From Acinetobacter guerrae (GTDB lineage: Bacteria > Pseudomonadota > Gammaproteobacteria > Pseudomonadales > Moraxellaceae), in the NCBI RefSeq assembly GCF_009372255.1, contig NZ_LXGN01000007.1:171210-235209 (forward strand): a stretch of DNA of 64,000 bases, read 5' to 3'. The notes under the pieces were generated by a model, which was given only the letters and a program-made list of their open reading frames with translations, had not been told where the DNA came from and did no database searches. Below, piece by piece: positions 20,301 through 29,483 of this stretch (the stretch's first letter is position 1; each line of letters starts with the position of its first letter). The position numbers were made by a program, and so were the translations under genes.

Positions 20301-20563
20301 TTGCAGCGACTATGCATGCAGCCAAAATGCGGTTACGTCCAATCATTATGACCACCCTTGCCTTTGGTTTTGGTGTTCTACCACTTGCCATCTCTTCGGG
20401 TGCAGGTGCAGGAAGCCAGCACTCAGTAGGTTTTGGTGTACTTGGTGGCGTACTCAGTTCAACACTTTTAGGTATTTTCTTTATCCCTGTATTTTATGTA
20501 TGGATTCGTAGTATCTTTAAGTACAAACCAAAAACCCAAAATAATCAGGAGCAAACATCGTGA
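17384..20563 (+). CDS. adeJ: AdeJ, RND multidrug transporter
   Basis: A 1059-residue HAE1-type RND pump with the family architecture: TM1 (FIHRPIFAWVIALVIML), a large periplasmic loop, TM2-6, a second loop and TM8-12. Proton-relay acidic residues lie in TM4 (AIGLLVDDAIVVVENVER). In the trimer it takes beta-lactams, fluoroquinolones, tetracyclines, chloramphenicol and other drugs from the periplasm and inner leaflet and drives them out using the proton gradient. AdeIJK is the constitutive intrinsic pump of Acinetobacter. Its known regulator AdeN is not encoded in this window. Confidence 0.97.
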   Translation: MAQFFIHRPIFAWVIALVIMLAGIITLTKMPISQYPTIAPPKISISASYPGASAETIENSVTQVIEQQLNGLDGLRYISSQSLSNGSVAIDVNFNQGVDANIAQVQVQNKLQTATASLPEVVQRQGITIKKSGASFLQVISFYSPDGSLSGADIKDYINANIKDPLSRVPGVGEVQVFGGQYSMRVWLDPAKLNTYQLTPVDVSNAIKAQNAQVAVGQVGGAPAIEGQTINATINAQSLLQTPEQFRNIFLKNMTSGAQVRLGDVARVELGSENYQFNSKYNGKEAGGIAIRLSTGANALDTANNVQTALDKLRPNYPAGFKDEIAFDTTPFVKLSIENVVHTLIEAVVLVFIVMFLFLQNWRATIIPTLAVPVVVLGTFAVINLFGFSINTLTMFAMVLAIGLLVDDAIVVVENVERIMQEEHLEPIPATEKSMQQISGALIGITSVLTAVFVPMAFFGGTTGVIYRQFSVTLVTAMIFSLIIALTFTPALCATFLKQHDPNKEQSNNIFARFFRWFNRSFDKISTKYQNGVNRMTHHKIFSGIFYAIIIAVFVLVFRNLPTSFLPDEDQGVVMTLIQLPPNASLERTDKTLDKVTDYFLKQEEKSVASIFTVSGFSFTGQGQNQGLAFVRLKDWSERTSDDTQIGSIIGRAMRLNGMVQDASMIFPLQLPAMPELGVSQGFDFILKDVNGQGHQKLIQARNTILGLASQDKRLMAVRPNGMEDTPQYQIEIDQAKAGAMGVSLADINNTMSIAWGSSYVNDFLDRGRIKKVYLQGEAAARMMPEDLDKWYVRNSAGTMVPFSAFTTGHWSYGSPRLERYNGVSSVNIQGSPAAGVSSGEAMQAMEDIMQKLPSMGLTGFDHEWTGLSLEERDSGQSGTAVYVLSLLIVFLCLAALYESWSIPFSVMLVVPLGVLGAVLLTYFGFHILHNPNLSNNIYFRVAIIAVIGLSAKNAILIVEFAKELQEKGEELFAATMHAAKMRLRPIIMTTLAFGFGVLPLAISSGAGAGSQHSVGFGVLGGVLSSTLLGIFFIPVFYVWIRSIFKYKPKTQNNQEQTS

Positions 20564-22014
20564 TGCAAAAGGTATGGTCTATTTCGGGTCGTAGCATTGC
20601 GGTATCTGCACTTGCGCTTGCTTTGACAGCTTGTCAAAGCATGCGTGGCCCAGAACCAGTTACCAAAGCCGATATTCCTGAAAGCTATAGTTATGGCGCT
20701 TCAGGTACATCTATTGCAGAACAAGGCTATCAAGACTTTTTCTCTGACCCTCGCTTATTGCAAGTGATTGAGTTGGCTCTAGACAATAACCGTGATCTTC
20801 GTACTGCTACACTAAATATTCAACGTGCGCAGCAACAATATCAGATTACTGAAAATAATCAGTTACCTACTATTGGTGCAAGTGGCAGTGCTATTCGTCA
20901 GGTTACACCAAGCCGTGATCCAAATAATCCTTATTCTACCTTTCAGGTCGGATTAGGAGTGACTTCTTATGAGCTGGATTTCTGGGGACGGGTTCGTAGC
21001 CTAAAAGATGCGGCACTAGATAATTATTTAGCGACGCAAAGTGCTCGTGATGCCACACAAATTAGTTTAGTGAGTCAGGTTGCTCAGGCATGGTTAAGCT
21101 ATTCTTTCGCGAGTGCGAATTTGAAACTGGCTGACCAAACTTTAAAAGCTCAACTCGATTCTTATAATCTGAACAAAAAACGTTTTGATGTTGGTATTGA
21201 TAGTGAAGTTCCTTTACGTCAAGCCCAGATTTCTGTTGAAACCGCACGTAATGATGTTGCGAACTACAAGACCCAGATTGCACAAGCACAAAACTTGTTA
21301 AATTTGCTAGTCGGTCAACCTGTTGCTCAGAACTTACTGCCAAATCAACCTGTTAAATCTGTGACACGTCAAAATGTATTTGCGACTGGCTTACCAAGTG
21401 ATCTGTTAAATAACCGTCCTGATGTGAAATCTGCGGAATATCAATTGAGTGCCGCTGGCGCAAATATTGGCGCAGCAAAAGCCGCGTTGTTTCCAACGAT
21501 CAGCCTTACAGGTTCGGCAGGTTATGCTTCAGCAGAATTGAGCGATTTGTTTAAATCTGGCTCGGGTGCATGGTCTATTGGTCCAAGTATTAGCCTACCA
21601 ATCTTTGACTGGGGTACTCGTCGCGCTAACATCAAAATTTCTGAAACTGATCAGAAAATTGCATTGTCTGGTTATGAGAAATCTATTCAGTCTGCATTTC
21701 GTGAAGTCAATGATGCTTTAGCAACACGTGCCAACATTGGTGATCGTATTTCAGCGCAACGCCGTCTGGTGGAAGCGACCAATACAACCTATAACTTATC
21801 TAATGCCCGCTTCCGTGCTGGTATTGATAACTATTTGACAGTATTGGATGCACAGCGTTCATCTTACTCCGCAGAACAAGGCTTATTGTTACTTGAGCAA
21901 GCCAATTTGAATAATCAAATTGAATTATACAAAACGTTAGGTGGCGGTTTAAAAACCAATACCACTGATACTGTCGTACATCAGCCATCGAGTGCTGATC
22001 TGAAAAAACAGTAA
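20563..22014 (+). CDS. adeK: AdeK, outer-membrane channel of AdeIJK
   Basis: A 483-residue OprM/TolC-family outer-membrane factor. It has a lipoprotein signal (ALALALTAC then QSM) and the internally duplicated coiled-coil structure, with GLPSDLLNNRPDV and SLPIFDWGTRRANI marking the second half. The ATG at 20563 overlaps the adeJ stop by one base (TGATG), indicating translational coupling; a GTG three bases earlier is an alternative start. A UUCG-loop terminator follows 18 bases after the stop. Confidence 0.95.
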   Translation: MQKVWSISGRSIAVSALALALTACQSMRGPEPVTKADIPESYSYGASGTSIAEQGYQDFFSDPRLLQVIELALDNNRDLRTATLNIQRAQQQYQITENNQLPTIGASGSAIRQVTPSRDPNNPYSTFQVGLGVTSYELDFWGRVRSLKDAALDNYLATQSARDATQISLVSQVAQAWLSYSFASANLKLADQTLKAQLDSYNLNKKRFDVGIDSEVPLRQAQISVETARNDVANYKTQIAQAQNLLNLLVGQPVAQNLLPNQPVKSVTRQNVFATGLPSDLLNNRPDVKSAEYQLSAAGANIGAAKAALFPTISLTGSAGYASAELSDLFKSGSGAWSIGPSISLPIFDWGTRRANIKISETDQKIALSGYEKSIQSAFREVNDALATRANIGDRISAQRRLVEATNTTYNLSNARFRAGIDNYLTVLDAQRSSYSAEQGLLLLEQANLNNQIELYKTLGGGLKTNTTDTVVHQPSSADLKKQ

Positions 22015-22031
22015 GTATAAACAGTTTGAAT

Positions 22032-22055
22032 AAGCTCACTTCGGTGGGCTTTTTT
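22032..22055 (+). terminator. Terminator of the adeIJK operon
   Basis: An 8-bp stem (aagctcac with gtgggctt) closed by a TTCG tetraloop is followed by T6. It is a textbook rho-independent terminator ending the efflux operon. Confidence 0.92.
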
Positions 22056-22115
22056 ATTGCATTGATATGACTTTTTTTATATCTTCATAACACCCTTATT
22101 TTTTAAAAAAAGTAT

Positions 22116-22466
22116 ATGTTATTAAGTAATTTAGAGAGTATGCCCGGTCATTACATCACGCAACAACTTGATGTCGTATATGGCAGCACTGTTCGTAGTA
22201 AACATGCTGGACGCGATCTGATGGCAGGTTTAAAAAATATTGTAGGTGGTGAGCTAACTGCATATACAGAGCTTTTGGAAGAATCTCGTCAGGAAGCAAT
22301 GCAACGAATGATCAGCAAAGCTGAGCAATTAGGTGCAAATGCAATTGTAGGAATTCGTTTTTCAACTTCAAATATTGCTCAAGGTGCATCAGAACTTTTT
22401 GTTTATGGTACTGCTGTTATTGTGCAACCTAATGCCCCAAAACTTCCCGATCCTTTTAGTTCTTAA
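22116..22466 (+). CDS. YbjQ/UPF0145 family protein, copy 1
   Basis: A 116-residue protein carrying the YbjQ fold (DUF74, 'putative heavy-metal-binding'). Signatures are DLMAGLKNIVGGELTAYTEL and AEQLGANAIVGIRF, then a final FVYGTAVIV strand. It is soluble and lacks a TM segment, unlike its neighbour. It is separated from adeK by a strong terminator and lies 10 bases from a second YbjQ gene, so the two form a small operon. No biochemical function is established for the family. Confidence 0.82.
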   Translation: MLLSNLESMPGHYITQQLDVVYGSTVRSKHAGRDLMAGLKNIVGGELTAYTELLEESRQEAMQRMISKAEQLGANAIVGIRFSTSNIAQGASELFVYGTAVIVQPNAPKLPDPFSS

Positions 22467-22476
22467 GGAATAACTC

Positions 22477-22920
22477 ATGGAAAATCTTATTTTTCAGATT
22501 GTCCTCTTTTTTATTCTTTGTTGTATAGGTTGGGGATTTGGTCGTCATTTTGAACGAAAACACTGGCGTGAACTTAAAGAGAAAGAACAACAACTTTCGC
22601 ATATTTCCATTGATACCAATCGTTTTGTATATAGTGAAATAGCAGGTCAATTTATTTCAAGTAATGTTGTTATTTCTCATGATTATTTTAAATATATCAT
22701 TGCAAATATTCATAATTTTTTAGGTGGTCGCTTAACCAGTTATGAAAGTGTCATTGATCGTGCAAGAAGAGAAGCTATTGTTCGACTTAAACAAGAAGCT
22801 GTGCGTCAAGGCGCAGATAAAGTTATGGGTGTACGTTTAAGTACTACAGAACTCGGCATGCAAGGTGGTATGGTTGAAGTGTTTGCCTATGGAACCGCTA
22901 TTTTTACAAAATCAAAATAA
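22477..22920 (+). CDS. YbjQ/UPF0145 family protein, copy 2, with TM anchor
   Basis: A 147-residue protein with an N-terminal TM helix (residues ~5-22, IVLFFILCCIGWGFG) and a short charged linker, then the same YbjQ domain as its neighbour (IHNFLGGRLTSYESVIDRAR, ADKVMGVRLSTTELG, FAYGTAIFT). The pair looks like a tandem duplication in which one copy became membrane-anchored. An AAGGAA site precedes the ATG. The downstream hairpin faces the convergent SDR gene. Confidence 0.82.
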   Translation: MENLIFQIVLFFILCCIGWGFGRHFERKHWRELKEKEQQLSHISIDTNRFVYSEIAGQFISSNVVISHDYFKYIIANIHNFLGGRLTSYESVIDRARREAIVRLKQEAVRQGADKVMGVRLSTTELGMQGGMVEVFAYGTAIFTKSK

Positions 22921-22925
22921 CACCG

Positions 22926-22953
22926 TTCAAGAAGTTGAAGACAACTTCTTGAA
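22926..22953. terminator. Bidirectional hairpin between ybjQ-like and SDR genes
   Basis: A perfect 12-bp inverted repeat (ttcaagaagttg / caacttcttgaa) with an AAGA loop sits in the 48-base gap between convergent genes. No long T-run follows on either strand, so it may work mainly as an RNA 3'-end stabiliser. Confidence 0.6.
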
Positions 22954-22968
22954 ACAGCATAAGGAATC

Positions 22969-23775
22969 TTATTTAACTTTCATCTTACGAATCATTCTAT
23001 AGAGTAAATTTGGGGATAACCGAGATACCCAAACACCTAATTTCTCTTTTGCGCCACCGACTACAATATATTCTTCTTCTTGCATCAGCGCTTTGACCAC
23101 TTCCTGTGCAAATACATCTGCTTCAAGACCATTTTCAATTGCTTCATCCTGATGGCCTTGTGGCTTTCCCTCACCATTAAGCGCATTAAAAGACACATTG
23201 GTTTTAACAAAACCCGGAAAGATCACAGAAACTCCGACTCCAAATTGTGCAATTTCAGCACGTAAGCTATTTGCCCACATATGAATAGCGGCTTTAGCTG
23301 CTGAATAACTGGCGCGATATTGAGTCCCTAATAAACCCGCTACACTGGAAACAAAGGCGATACGGCCAGTTTTTTGCTGAATAAAAGTTGGAAGCACAGT
23401 TTTAGTCAGATATACCTGCGAAAAATAATCAATTTCCATAATCGCGCGTTCAGTCTGCATGCTTGTATCCTGAATCAACGCACGCTGACTGAGTCCTGCA
23501 TTATTAATTAGCCAGTCAATTTTTCCCTTTTCTTCAAGCACCTGTACATAAGCATGGCGAATTTGAGATTCATCGGTAATATCGGCAGCAATTGAAATAT
23601 GTCGTTCAGGTTTAAATAAACCAATTCTCACACTTTCCAATTCATCATATCGGCGTGCCGTTAAGATAACTTGTGCCCCTTGCAACGCACATTCACGTGC
23701 CAAAGCTTTTCCTAAACCAGATGATGCCCCAGTAATCCAGACGACTTTATTTTCAAGTGTTGTTAACTTCGCCAT
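22969..23775 (-). CDS. SDR family oxidoreductase
   Basis: A 268-residue classical short-chain dehydrogenase. It has the nucleotide-binding motif TGASSGLGKALA (~15-26), NNAG (~90), the catalytic Ser in FVSSVAG and YSAAK with the catalytic Tyr/Lys. The Rossmann Arg after strand 2 (ARRYDELE) suggests NADP(H). It is 25 bases downstream of another minus-strand gene, so they may be co-transcribed. The substrate is unknown. Confidence 0.88.
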   Translation of the reverse strand: MAKLTTLENKVVWITGASSGLGKALARECALQGAQVILTARRYDELESVRIGLFKPERHISIAADITDESQIRHAYVQVLEEKGKIDWLINNAGLSQRALIQDTSMQTERAIMEIDYFSQVYLTKTVLPTFIQQKTGRIAFVSSVAGLLGTQYRASYSAAKAAIHMWANSLRAEIAQFGVGVSVIFPGFVKTNVSFNALNGEGKPQGHQDEAIENGLEADVFAQEVVKALMQEEEYIVVGGAKEKLGVWVSRLSPNLLYRMIRKMKVK

Positions 23776-23800
23776 GTTTATTCCCTTATTAATGATTAGA

Positions 23801-24508
23801 TCATGCTTCTTTTTGCATAAACATCAGAAAATGTTCAATATATTCATTTGCTGTCGTAGAATCAATTTTTTCACCCAATTTCTCAAGGCGTTTATATCCC
23901 AAATGTGTCGTCATATTAATCACTCCGTTTAAGGTTTTGTCGACAACCAGATTAAACTTAAGTAATTTTTTTGGATTACGAATGAGGCTAGTCACCCCTT
24001 CATCTACAATTTGAGTGAGTAATTGAAATGCTTTAGGAACATAACTCATCTGCCCTTCACGTACTTTTTCAATATATGCAAATGCTTCTTGAACCAATAC
24101 AGAATCTAACTCATAGCGTACATAAATTTGTCGATTATGCTCACTTAATAAATCTGAAAAGTAATTCACCAAGGGCGTTAAACGTTCATTGCTAAAAAAT
24201 GAAACTGACCACGGCATATATTTGCGCATAGTCTCCAAGATTTGCTGAATCACTTTTTCTGATTCTGCTGCATGTTTTTGCGCATATTCGTTATTTTTTT
24301 GCTTTTGTTGGTACAACAACTCAGCAAAGACTTGCTCTATAATCTCACAGGCAATTTCAGATAAAACATTCCCCAAAGCCTTAGACTGACTTTTTTCTGC
24401 TCCCAGATTTAATTGCATTCGAATACTTTCAAAACGACCATGTGTTGCTTCATTAATTTTTAAAAAGACTGCATATCCCATTGCATTATCCCCAAATTTT
24501 AAACTCAT
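23801..24508 (-). CDS. Hypothetical alpha-helical protein
   Basis: 235 residues from the ATG at 24508, chosen over an in-frame TTG 27 bases upstream because a GAGAGAAG site immediately precedes it. The protein is predicted all-helical with no signal peptide or TM segment. It has charged heptad-like stretches (for example YQQKQKNNEYAQKHAAESEK). I do not recognise the family. Codon use matches chromosomal neighbours and it precedes an SDR gene on the same strand. Confidence 0.65.
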   Translation of the reverse strand: MSLKFGDNAMGYAVFLKINEATHGRFESIRMQLNLGAEKSQSKALGNVLSEIACEIIEQVFAELLYQQKQKNNEYAQKHAAESEKVIQQILETMRKYMPWSVSFFSNERLTPLVNYFSDLLSEHNRQIYVRYELDSVLVQEAFAYIEKVREGQMSYVPKAFQLLTQIVDEGVTSLIRNPKKLLKFNLVVDKTLNGVINMTTHLGYKRLEKLGEKIDSTTANEYIEHFLMFMQKEA

Positions 24509-24730
24509 CTTCTCTCGCTTATTTTTATAGATCAATTAAATGACTACTTTACATAAATTTAGCAAGTTTCGCTCAAAAACATAAACTTTTTTTACTGACT
24601 CTACAGATTACTTTTGCACCAAAATAGATAACAATTTTTTAGCCCAATCCAATCTGATCGTAACACGCCATTTTCATTGTTTTTTTGCTACAATAGATAC
24701 AATTTTTTATTCTCTTTTGACTTCTAAATT

Positions 24731-27634
24731 ATGTCTGATGCAACCGCTCAATCTGCTCAAAACATTGCGACCACTTACGATCCGACTGAGATCGAAAAAA
24801 AATGGTATCAAACTTGGGAACAACAGGGCTACTTTAAGCCATCTGGTCATGGTGAATCATTCTGTATCATGATTCCACCGCCAAATGTGACAGGTAGCTT
24901 GCACATGGGGCATGGTTTTAATAATACCATTATGGATGCCTTGACCCGTTACAACCGTATGATGGGTAAAAATACCTTATGGCAACCAGGAACAGACCAT
25001 GCGGGTATCGCCACACAAATGGTGGTTGAACGTCAATTGGCTGCACAAGATGTAAGTCGTCATGACTTAGGCCGTGAGCAATTTATAGATAAAGTCTGGG
25101 AATGGAAAGAACAATCAGGTGGCACCATTACCAAACAAATTCGTCGTTTGGGATCTTCTGTAGATTGGTCACGTGAACGCTTTACCATGGATGAAGGCTT
25201 ATCTAACGCAGTGAAAGAAGTCTTTGTTCAACTGCATGAACAAGGTCTTATTTATCGTGGAAAACGTTTAGTCAACTGGGATCCAAAACTACAAACTGCC
25301 CTATCTGACCTTGAAGTTGAATCGGTTGAAGAAAAAGGTTCTTTGTGGCATTTCAAATATTTCTTTGAAGATAAATCACTTAAAACCCAAGATGGCAATG
25401 ATTATTTGGTGGTGGCAACTACACGCCCAGAAACATTGTTAGGCGATAGCGCAGTTGCGGTACATCCTGAAGATGAACGTTATCAGCATCTGATTGGTCA
25501 AAATATTGTATTGCCGATTACTGGCCGTTTAGTGCCTATCGTTGCAGATGAATATGTCGAAAAAGACTTTGGTACAGGCTGTGTCAAAATCACGCCTGCC
25601 CATGACTTTAATGACTATGATTTAGGCAAACGTCATGACTTGCCAATTATCAATATCTTCAATAAAAATGCCGAAATTCTGGCTGATTTTGAATTTATTG
25701 CCAAAGCTGGCGAACAGATTTCAGCAACCATTGCTGCACCGAGTGATTATATTGGTTTAGAGCGTTTTGCTGCCCGTAAAAAATTGGTTGCACAAGCAGA
25801 AGCCGAAGGCTGGCTGGATCAGATTCAACCTTATGACCTTAAAGCACCTCGTGGCGACCGTTCAGGTGTCATTGTTGAGCCATTATTGACCGATCAATGG
25901 TATGTAAAAATTGCACCGCTTGCTCAACCAGCAATTGAAGCGGTTCAAGATGGACGCATTAAGTTTGTTCCAGAGCAATATACCAATATGTATATGGCGT
26001 GGATGAACAACATTCAGGACTGGTGTATTTCACGCCAACTCTGGTGGGGTCATCGTATTCCTGCATGGTACGACGTTGATGGCAACATCTATGTAGGTCG
26101 TAACGAAGAAGAAGTTCGTGCTAAAAATAATATTCCAGACGATGTGACTTTACAGCAGGATGAAGATGTTCTGGACACTTGGTTCTCATCAGGTCTTTGG
26201 ACATTCTCCACCTTAGGTTGGACAGGTGATGCTGCCAAAGATAAACAAAATTATTTCTTAAACACCTTCCACCCAACTGATGTACTAGTCACTGGTTTTG
26301 ACATTATCTTCTTCTGGGTGGCACGCATGATCATGCTGACCATGCACTTTATGAAGAATGAAGATGGTACTGCACAAGTACCGTTCAAAACTGTGTACGT
26401 ACATGGTTTGGTTCGTGATGGCGAAGGTCAAAAAATGTCAAAATCTAAAGGGAATGTACTTGATCCTTTAGATTTGATTGACGGGATTGACTTGGAAAGT
26501 CTGGTGGCTAAACGTACCTTTGGTTTGATGAATCCGAAACAAGCTGAAAAGATTGAAAAATCGACGCGTAAAGAGTTTCCCGAAGGGATTAATGCTTACG
26601 GTACAGATGCAGTGCGTTTCACGTTCTGTGCGCTTGCCAATACAGGTCGTGACATTAAGTTTGATTTAAAACGTGTCGAAGGCTACCGTAATTTCTGTAA
26701 TAAAATCTGGAATGCCACTCGTTTTGTACTGATGAATGTTGAAGGTCAAACTGTTGCTCAAGAAGCTCGCCCTGAGCTTTGGGAACTTCCAGAACAATGG
26801 ATCATCAGTCGTTTGCAAAAAGCTGAGCAAGCTGTTCATCAAGCATTTGCAACTTATCGTTTAGATCTTGCTGCACAAACCATTTATGACTTTATTTGGA
26901 ATGAATATTGCGACTGGTATGTTGAACTGACCAAACCTGTTTTGAACGATGCCAATGTTTCAGAAGAACGTAAAGCTGAAGTTCGCCGTGTGTTACTTGC
27001 AGTGATAGAAGCATCACTTCGTCTAGCACATCCATTGATGCCGTATTTAACCGAAGAAATCTGGCAAACGCTTGCGCCAATGATTGGCAAAGGTGGCGAT
27101 ACGATCATGACGGCGCAATACCCTGTTCCTGAAGCAGCAAAAATCAATGAACAAGCCGAAGCAGATATGCAATGGTTGCAAGGTTTAATTGGTGCGGTTC
27201 GTAACATTCGTGGAGAAATGGGCTTGGGTAATGCACGTTTATTACCTGTATTGCTGCAAAATATTTCGGATGCAGAACGTACTCAAATTGAGCGTATTCA
27301 ACCTTTATTTAAAGCACTGGCAAAAGTTGAAAGCATTGAATTCTTGACCAAAGATCAGGAACCACCACTTTCTTCTTCGAGTGTGATTGGTCATGCGTCT
27401 GTCTTTGTGCCAATGAAAGGTTTGATTGATCCGAAAGCCGAACTTGGTCGTTTACAGAAGGACTTGGATAAAGTTCAAAAGCAACATGACCAGATTGCTA
27501 ATAAATTGGGTAATGAAGGTTTTGTGGCAAAAGCACCGGCAGCGGTAGTTGAAGGTGAAAAAGCCAAGTTGGCTGAATGTGCTGATCAGTTAAGCAAGAT
27601 TAAAGCGAGTATGGAGCAGATTGCTGCGCTTTAA
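24731..27634 (+). CDS. valS: Valyl-tRNA synthetase
   Basis: A 967-residue class I synthetase. It has the HIGH motif as [13 protein letters not shown] (~51-63), an editing CP1 domain ([20 protein letters not shown] segment), KMSKS in [10 protein letters not shown] (~575) and a C-terminal coiled coil (last ~60 residues) that contacts tRNA-Val. It charges tRNA-Val and edits misactivated threonine. A strong terminator follows. Confidence 0.97.
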   Translation: MSDATAQSAQNIATTYDPTEIEKKWYQTWEQQGYFKPSGHGESFCIMIPPPNVTGSLHMGHGFNNTIMDALTRYNRMMGKNTLWQPGTDHAGIATQMVVERQLAAQDVSRHDLGREQFIDKVWEWKEQSGGTITKQIRRLGSSVDWSRERFTMDEGLSNAVKEVFVQLHEQGLIYRGKRLVNWDPKLQTALSDLEVESVEEKGSLWHFKYFFEDKSLKTQDGNDYLVVATTRPETLLGDSAVAVHPEDERYQHLIGQNIVLPITGRLVPIVADEYVEKDFGTGCVKITPAHDFNDYDLGKRHDLPIINIFNKNAEILADFEFIAKAGEQISATIAAPSDYIGLERFAARKKLVAQAEAEGWLDQIQPYDLKAPRGDRSGVIVEPLLTDQWYVKIAPLAQPAIEAVQDGRIKFVPEQYTNMYMAWMNNIQDWCISRQLWWGHRIPAWYDVDGNIYVGRNEEEVRAKNNIPDDVTLQQDEDVLDTWFSSGLWTFSTLGWTGDAAKDKQNYFLNTFHPTDVLVTGFDIIFFWVARMIMLTMHFMKNEDGTAQVPFKTVYVHGLVRDGEGQKMSKSKGNVLDPLDLIDGIDLESLVAKRTFGLMNPKQAEKIEKSTRKEFPEGINAYGTDAVRFTFCALANTGRDIKFDLKRVEGYRNFCNKIWNATRFVLMNVEGQTVAQEARPELWELPEQWIISRLQKAEQAVHQAFATYRLDLAAQTIYDFIWNEYCDWYVELTKPVLNDANVSEERKAEVRRVLLAVIEASLRLAHPLMPYLTEEIWQTLAPMIGKGGDTIMTAQYPVPEAAKINEQAEADMQWLQGLIGAVRNIRGEMGLGNARLLPVLLQNISDAERTQIERIQPLFKALAKVESIEFLTKDQEPPLSSSSVIGHASVFVPMKGLIDPKAELGRLQKDLDKVQKQHDQIANKLGNEGFVAKAPAAVVEGEKAKLAECADQLSKIKASMEQIAAL

Positions 27635-27665
27635 GGTGTTGGTAATTTAATCTAATTCGTAGTGT

Positions 27666-27692
27666 AAAGGACTGATTATTCAGTCCTTTTTT
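27666..27692 (+). terminator. valS terminator
   Basis: A 10-bp stem (aaaggactga / tcagtccttt) with a TTAT loop ends in a T-run of six. It lies 31 bases after the valS stop. Confidence 0.9.
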
Positions 27693-27706
27693 AAACAACT
27701 CTTTAT

Positions 27707-28048
27707 TCAATCAACAATGAGTAATGTTGCACCATTTAAGCTAAAAGATTGATGTGGTTCCGCATGATCACCGACCTGATAACTCATTCCTTTGGTTAAA
27801 ATAAAAGTTCTACCATCTTTTAATCGACTTTCAAGCGATCCCTCAAGACAAAATAAAATATGACCCTTTTCACACCAATGATCGGCTAGATAATTGGCTG
27901 AATATTCCACCATTCTGACTCTAATTTTGTTATTTTCTTCACCAAAATACTGTGTTTTCCAGTACGCTTTTCCAGTCTCACCGTTATATTCTGTCGTTTC
28001 TATTTTTTCCCAATCAGTGACTTGAAAAGGAAAAGGGAAAATATTCAT
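27707..28048 (-). CDS. DHCW-type small cupin protein
   Basis: A 113-residue single cupin. The conserved stretch ADHWCEKGHILFCLEG matches the family called 'DHCW motif cupin fold protein', and a late GDHAEPHQS holds the second metal-type His pair. The ATG at 28048 is preferred over an upstream TTG (28060). No enzymatic activity is known for this group. It is convergent with valS and monocistronic. Confidence 0.75.
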   Translation of the reverse strand: MNIFPFPFQVTDWEKIETTEYNGETGKAYWKTQYFGEENNKIRVRMVEYSANYLADHWCEKGHILFCLEGSLESRLKDGRTFILTKGMSYQVGDHAEPHQSFSLNGATLLIVD

Positions 28049-28259
28049 ATGTAGTTCCAAACTCTAAATTCATTTAAATATATAATCAAATTATCTCTCG
28101 AAAATATATCGATTCAATTTACGCGATTGTAGCGCTAACACTTTTGATATTCTCCAATCACCATATAAATCTCACCATTCAATCATCAAAAATAATCTGA
28201 CCACAACAAATAAATTCTGCTGCATTACTCTCTATACAATAGTATGAAAAATTAGGCAA

Positions 28260-29165
28260 TCACCCCACCCACCAAATCACCAAGGGCAAGGTCACCGCAG
28301 CACAAAGGGTTTGAAAACTAATCACCGCAGCCATAAGCTGGCTATCCCCTTTCAATACTTTAGTCAGGATATAAGCCGCAGATGCAGTCGGTAACGCAAA
28401 AAAGATAACCGTAATCTGGCTTTCTAACTTGGAAAGTCCCAAATGCAAACACACAAAATAAGCCACTGCAGGCATTATCAGTAACCGAGCAAAAGTATCT
28501 AAAATTAAAACAGGAACATCCTTTCTCATCTCCTTAAACTGTAAAGCGGCACCGACACAAAGTAATCCCAAAGGTAAGCTCGATGCAGAAAACAGCTTAA
28601 GTAAATTTGTAAAACCGTCCCAAACGGGAATATGTAATACATTGACCAAGCCACCTAAAATGCAGGATAAAATCAGAGGGTTTTTAAGCAATGCAATTAA
28701 AACTGGTTTAAGCGACATTTGTTCAGACGGCGTAAGCGCAAGTACAGAAATGATATTAACGACAGGTACACTCAGCGCCAACAAAATAGCCAAAATCGAC
28801 ATGCCTTCTTTTTGATAAAGTGCAGCGACTAAAGCCAACCCAATATAAGTATTAAATCGAATAATACTTTGTACATGTACCCCAAAACGGGCAGGTGGAA
28901 TCTTTTTTAAAATGCCTAAAAAATAAAGCACACAAGTAACCATAAGAAGCACTACAAACATCGCCGTGATCACCGTTTTGACACTATGCGGATCGATATT
29001 TGCTGTAGCCAATGTATAAAACAGTAATGCAGGGAAAAGCACGTAGTAGTTCAGTTTCTCTGCACCCAGCCAAAACTCATCACTAAAAAAATTATATTTT
29101 TTAAATAGATAACCTGTTGCGATTAAGGCAATAAGTGGAAAAAGTGCGAGAAAAATATGAGCCAT
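28260..29165 (-). CDS. AEC family transporter (auxin efflux carrier-like)
   Basis: A 301-residue, ten-TM membrane protein of the AEC (auxin efflux carrier/malonate transporter) family. The layout is two five-helix halves, with an ALFAGLY-like N-terminal fold and a conserved ALVAALYQKEG region in the middle. Bacterial members export or import dicarboxylates and other organic anions. It is divergent from amt. The substrate cannot be assigned. Confidence 0.85.
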   Translation of the reverse strand: MAHIFLALFPLIALIATGYLFKKYNFFSDEFWLGAEKLNYYVLFPALLFYTLATANIDPHSVKTVITAMFVVLLMVTCVLYFLGILKKIPPARFGVHVQSIIRFNTYIGLALVAALYQKEGMSILAILLALSVPVVNIISVLALTPSEQMSLKPVLIALLKNPLILSCILGGLVNVLHIPVWDGFTNLLKLFSASSLPLGLLCVGAALQFKEMRKDVPVLILDTFARLLIMPAVAYFVCLHLGLSKLESQITVIFFALPTASAAYILTKVLKGDSQLMAAVISFQTLCAAVTLPLVIWWVG

Positions 29166-29339
29166 AGCCGACCATTATTAACTATCGTTATTTTTAAATC
29201 CTGACTTATTCTATTCCCAAAATGATTGCTAATCTTAAATTTCGCGTTAAAAACAATCAAAGGGTTAATAATGAAAACAGCACCATATTTGACCAACGCG
29301 CACCACTATTATTAAAAAAATTGGAAATAGCCGCTAAAC

Positions 29340-29355
29340 TGGTGCATTTTTTGCT
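29340..29355 (+). promoter_or_regulatory. Consensus sigma-54 (-24/-12) promoter of amt
   Basis: TGGTGCATTTTTTGCT fits TGGYRYRN4TTGCW at every position, with GG (29341-29342) and GC (29353-29354) separated by exactly 10 bases. A start site about 12 bases downstream would give a 5' leader near 118 bases before the amt ATG. Further gcgcacc (29308) and ggtgcat-type (29422) half-sites nearby resemble NtrC sites. This fits nitrogen-limited expression through NtrBC/RpoN. Confidence 0.75.
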
Positions 29356-29483
29356 TGATGCTTTTTATGATCATAAGATAATTACTATGATCGCTATTTT
29401 TTAGATTTACTAAACCATTTTGGTGCATTAACAATATAAGTTGTGCAGTTAAAGTGATTTTAAGCACCTATTTTGAGCAGATT

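Noticed and set aside
29222..29404. 60-codon ORF upstream of amt
   Set aside because: It overlaps the sigma-54 promoter, has no ribosome site and no recognisable features.
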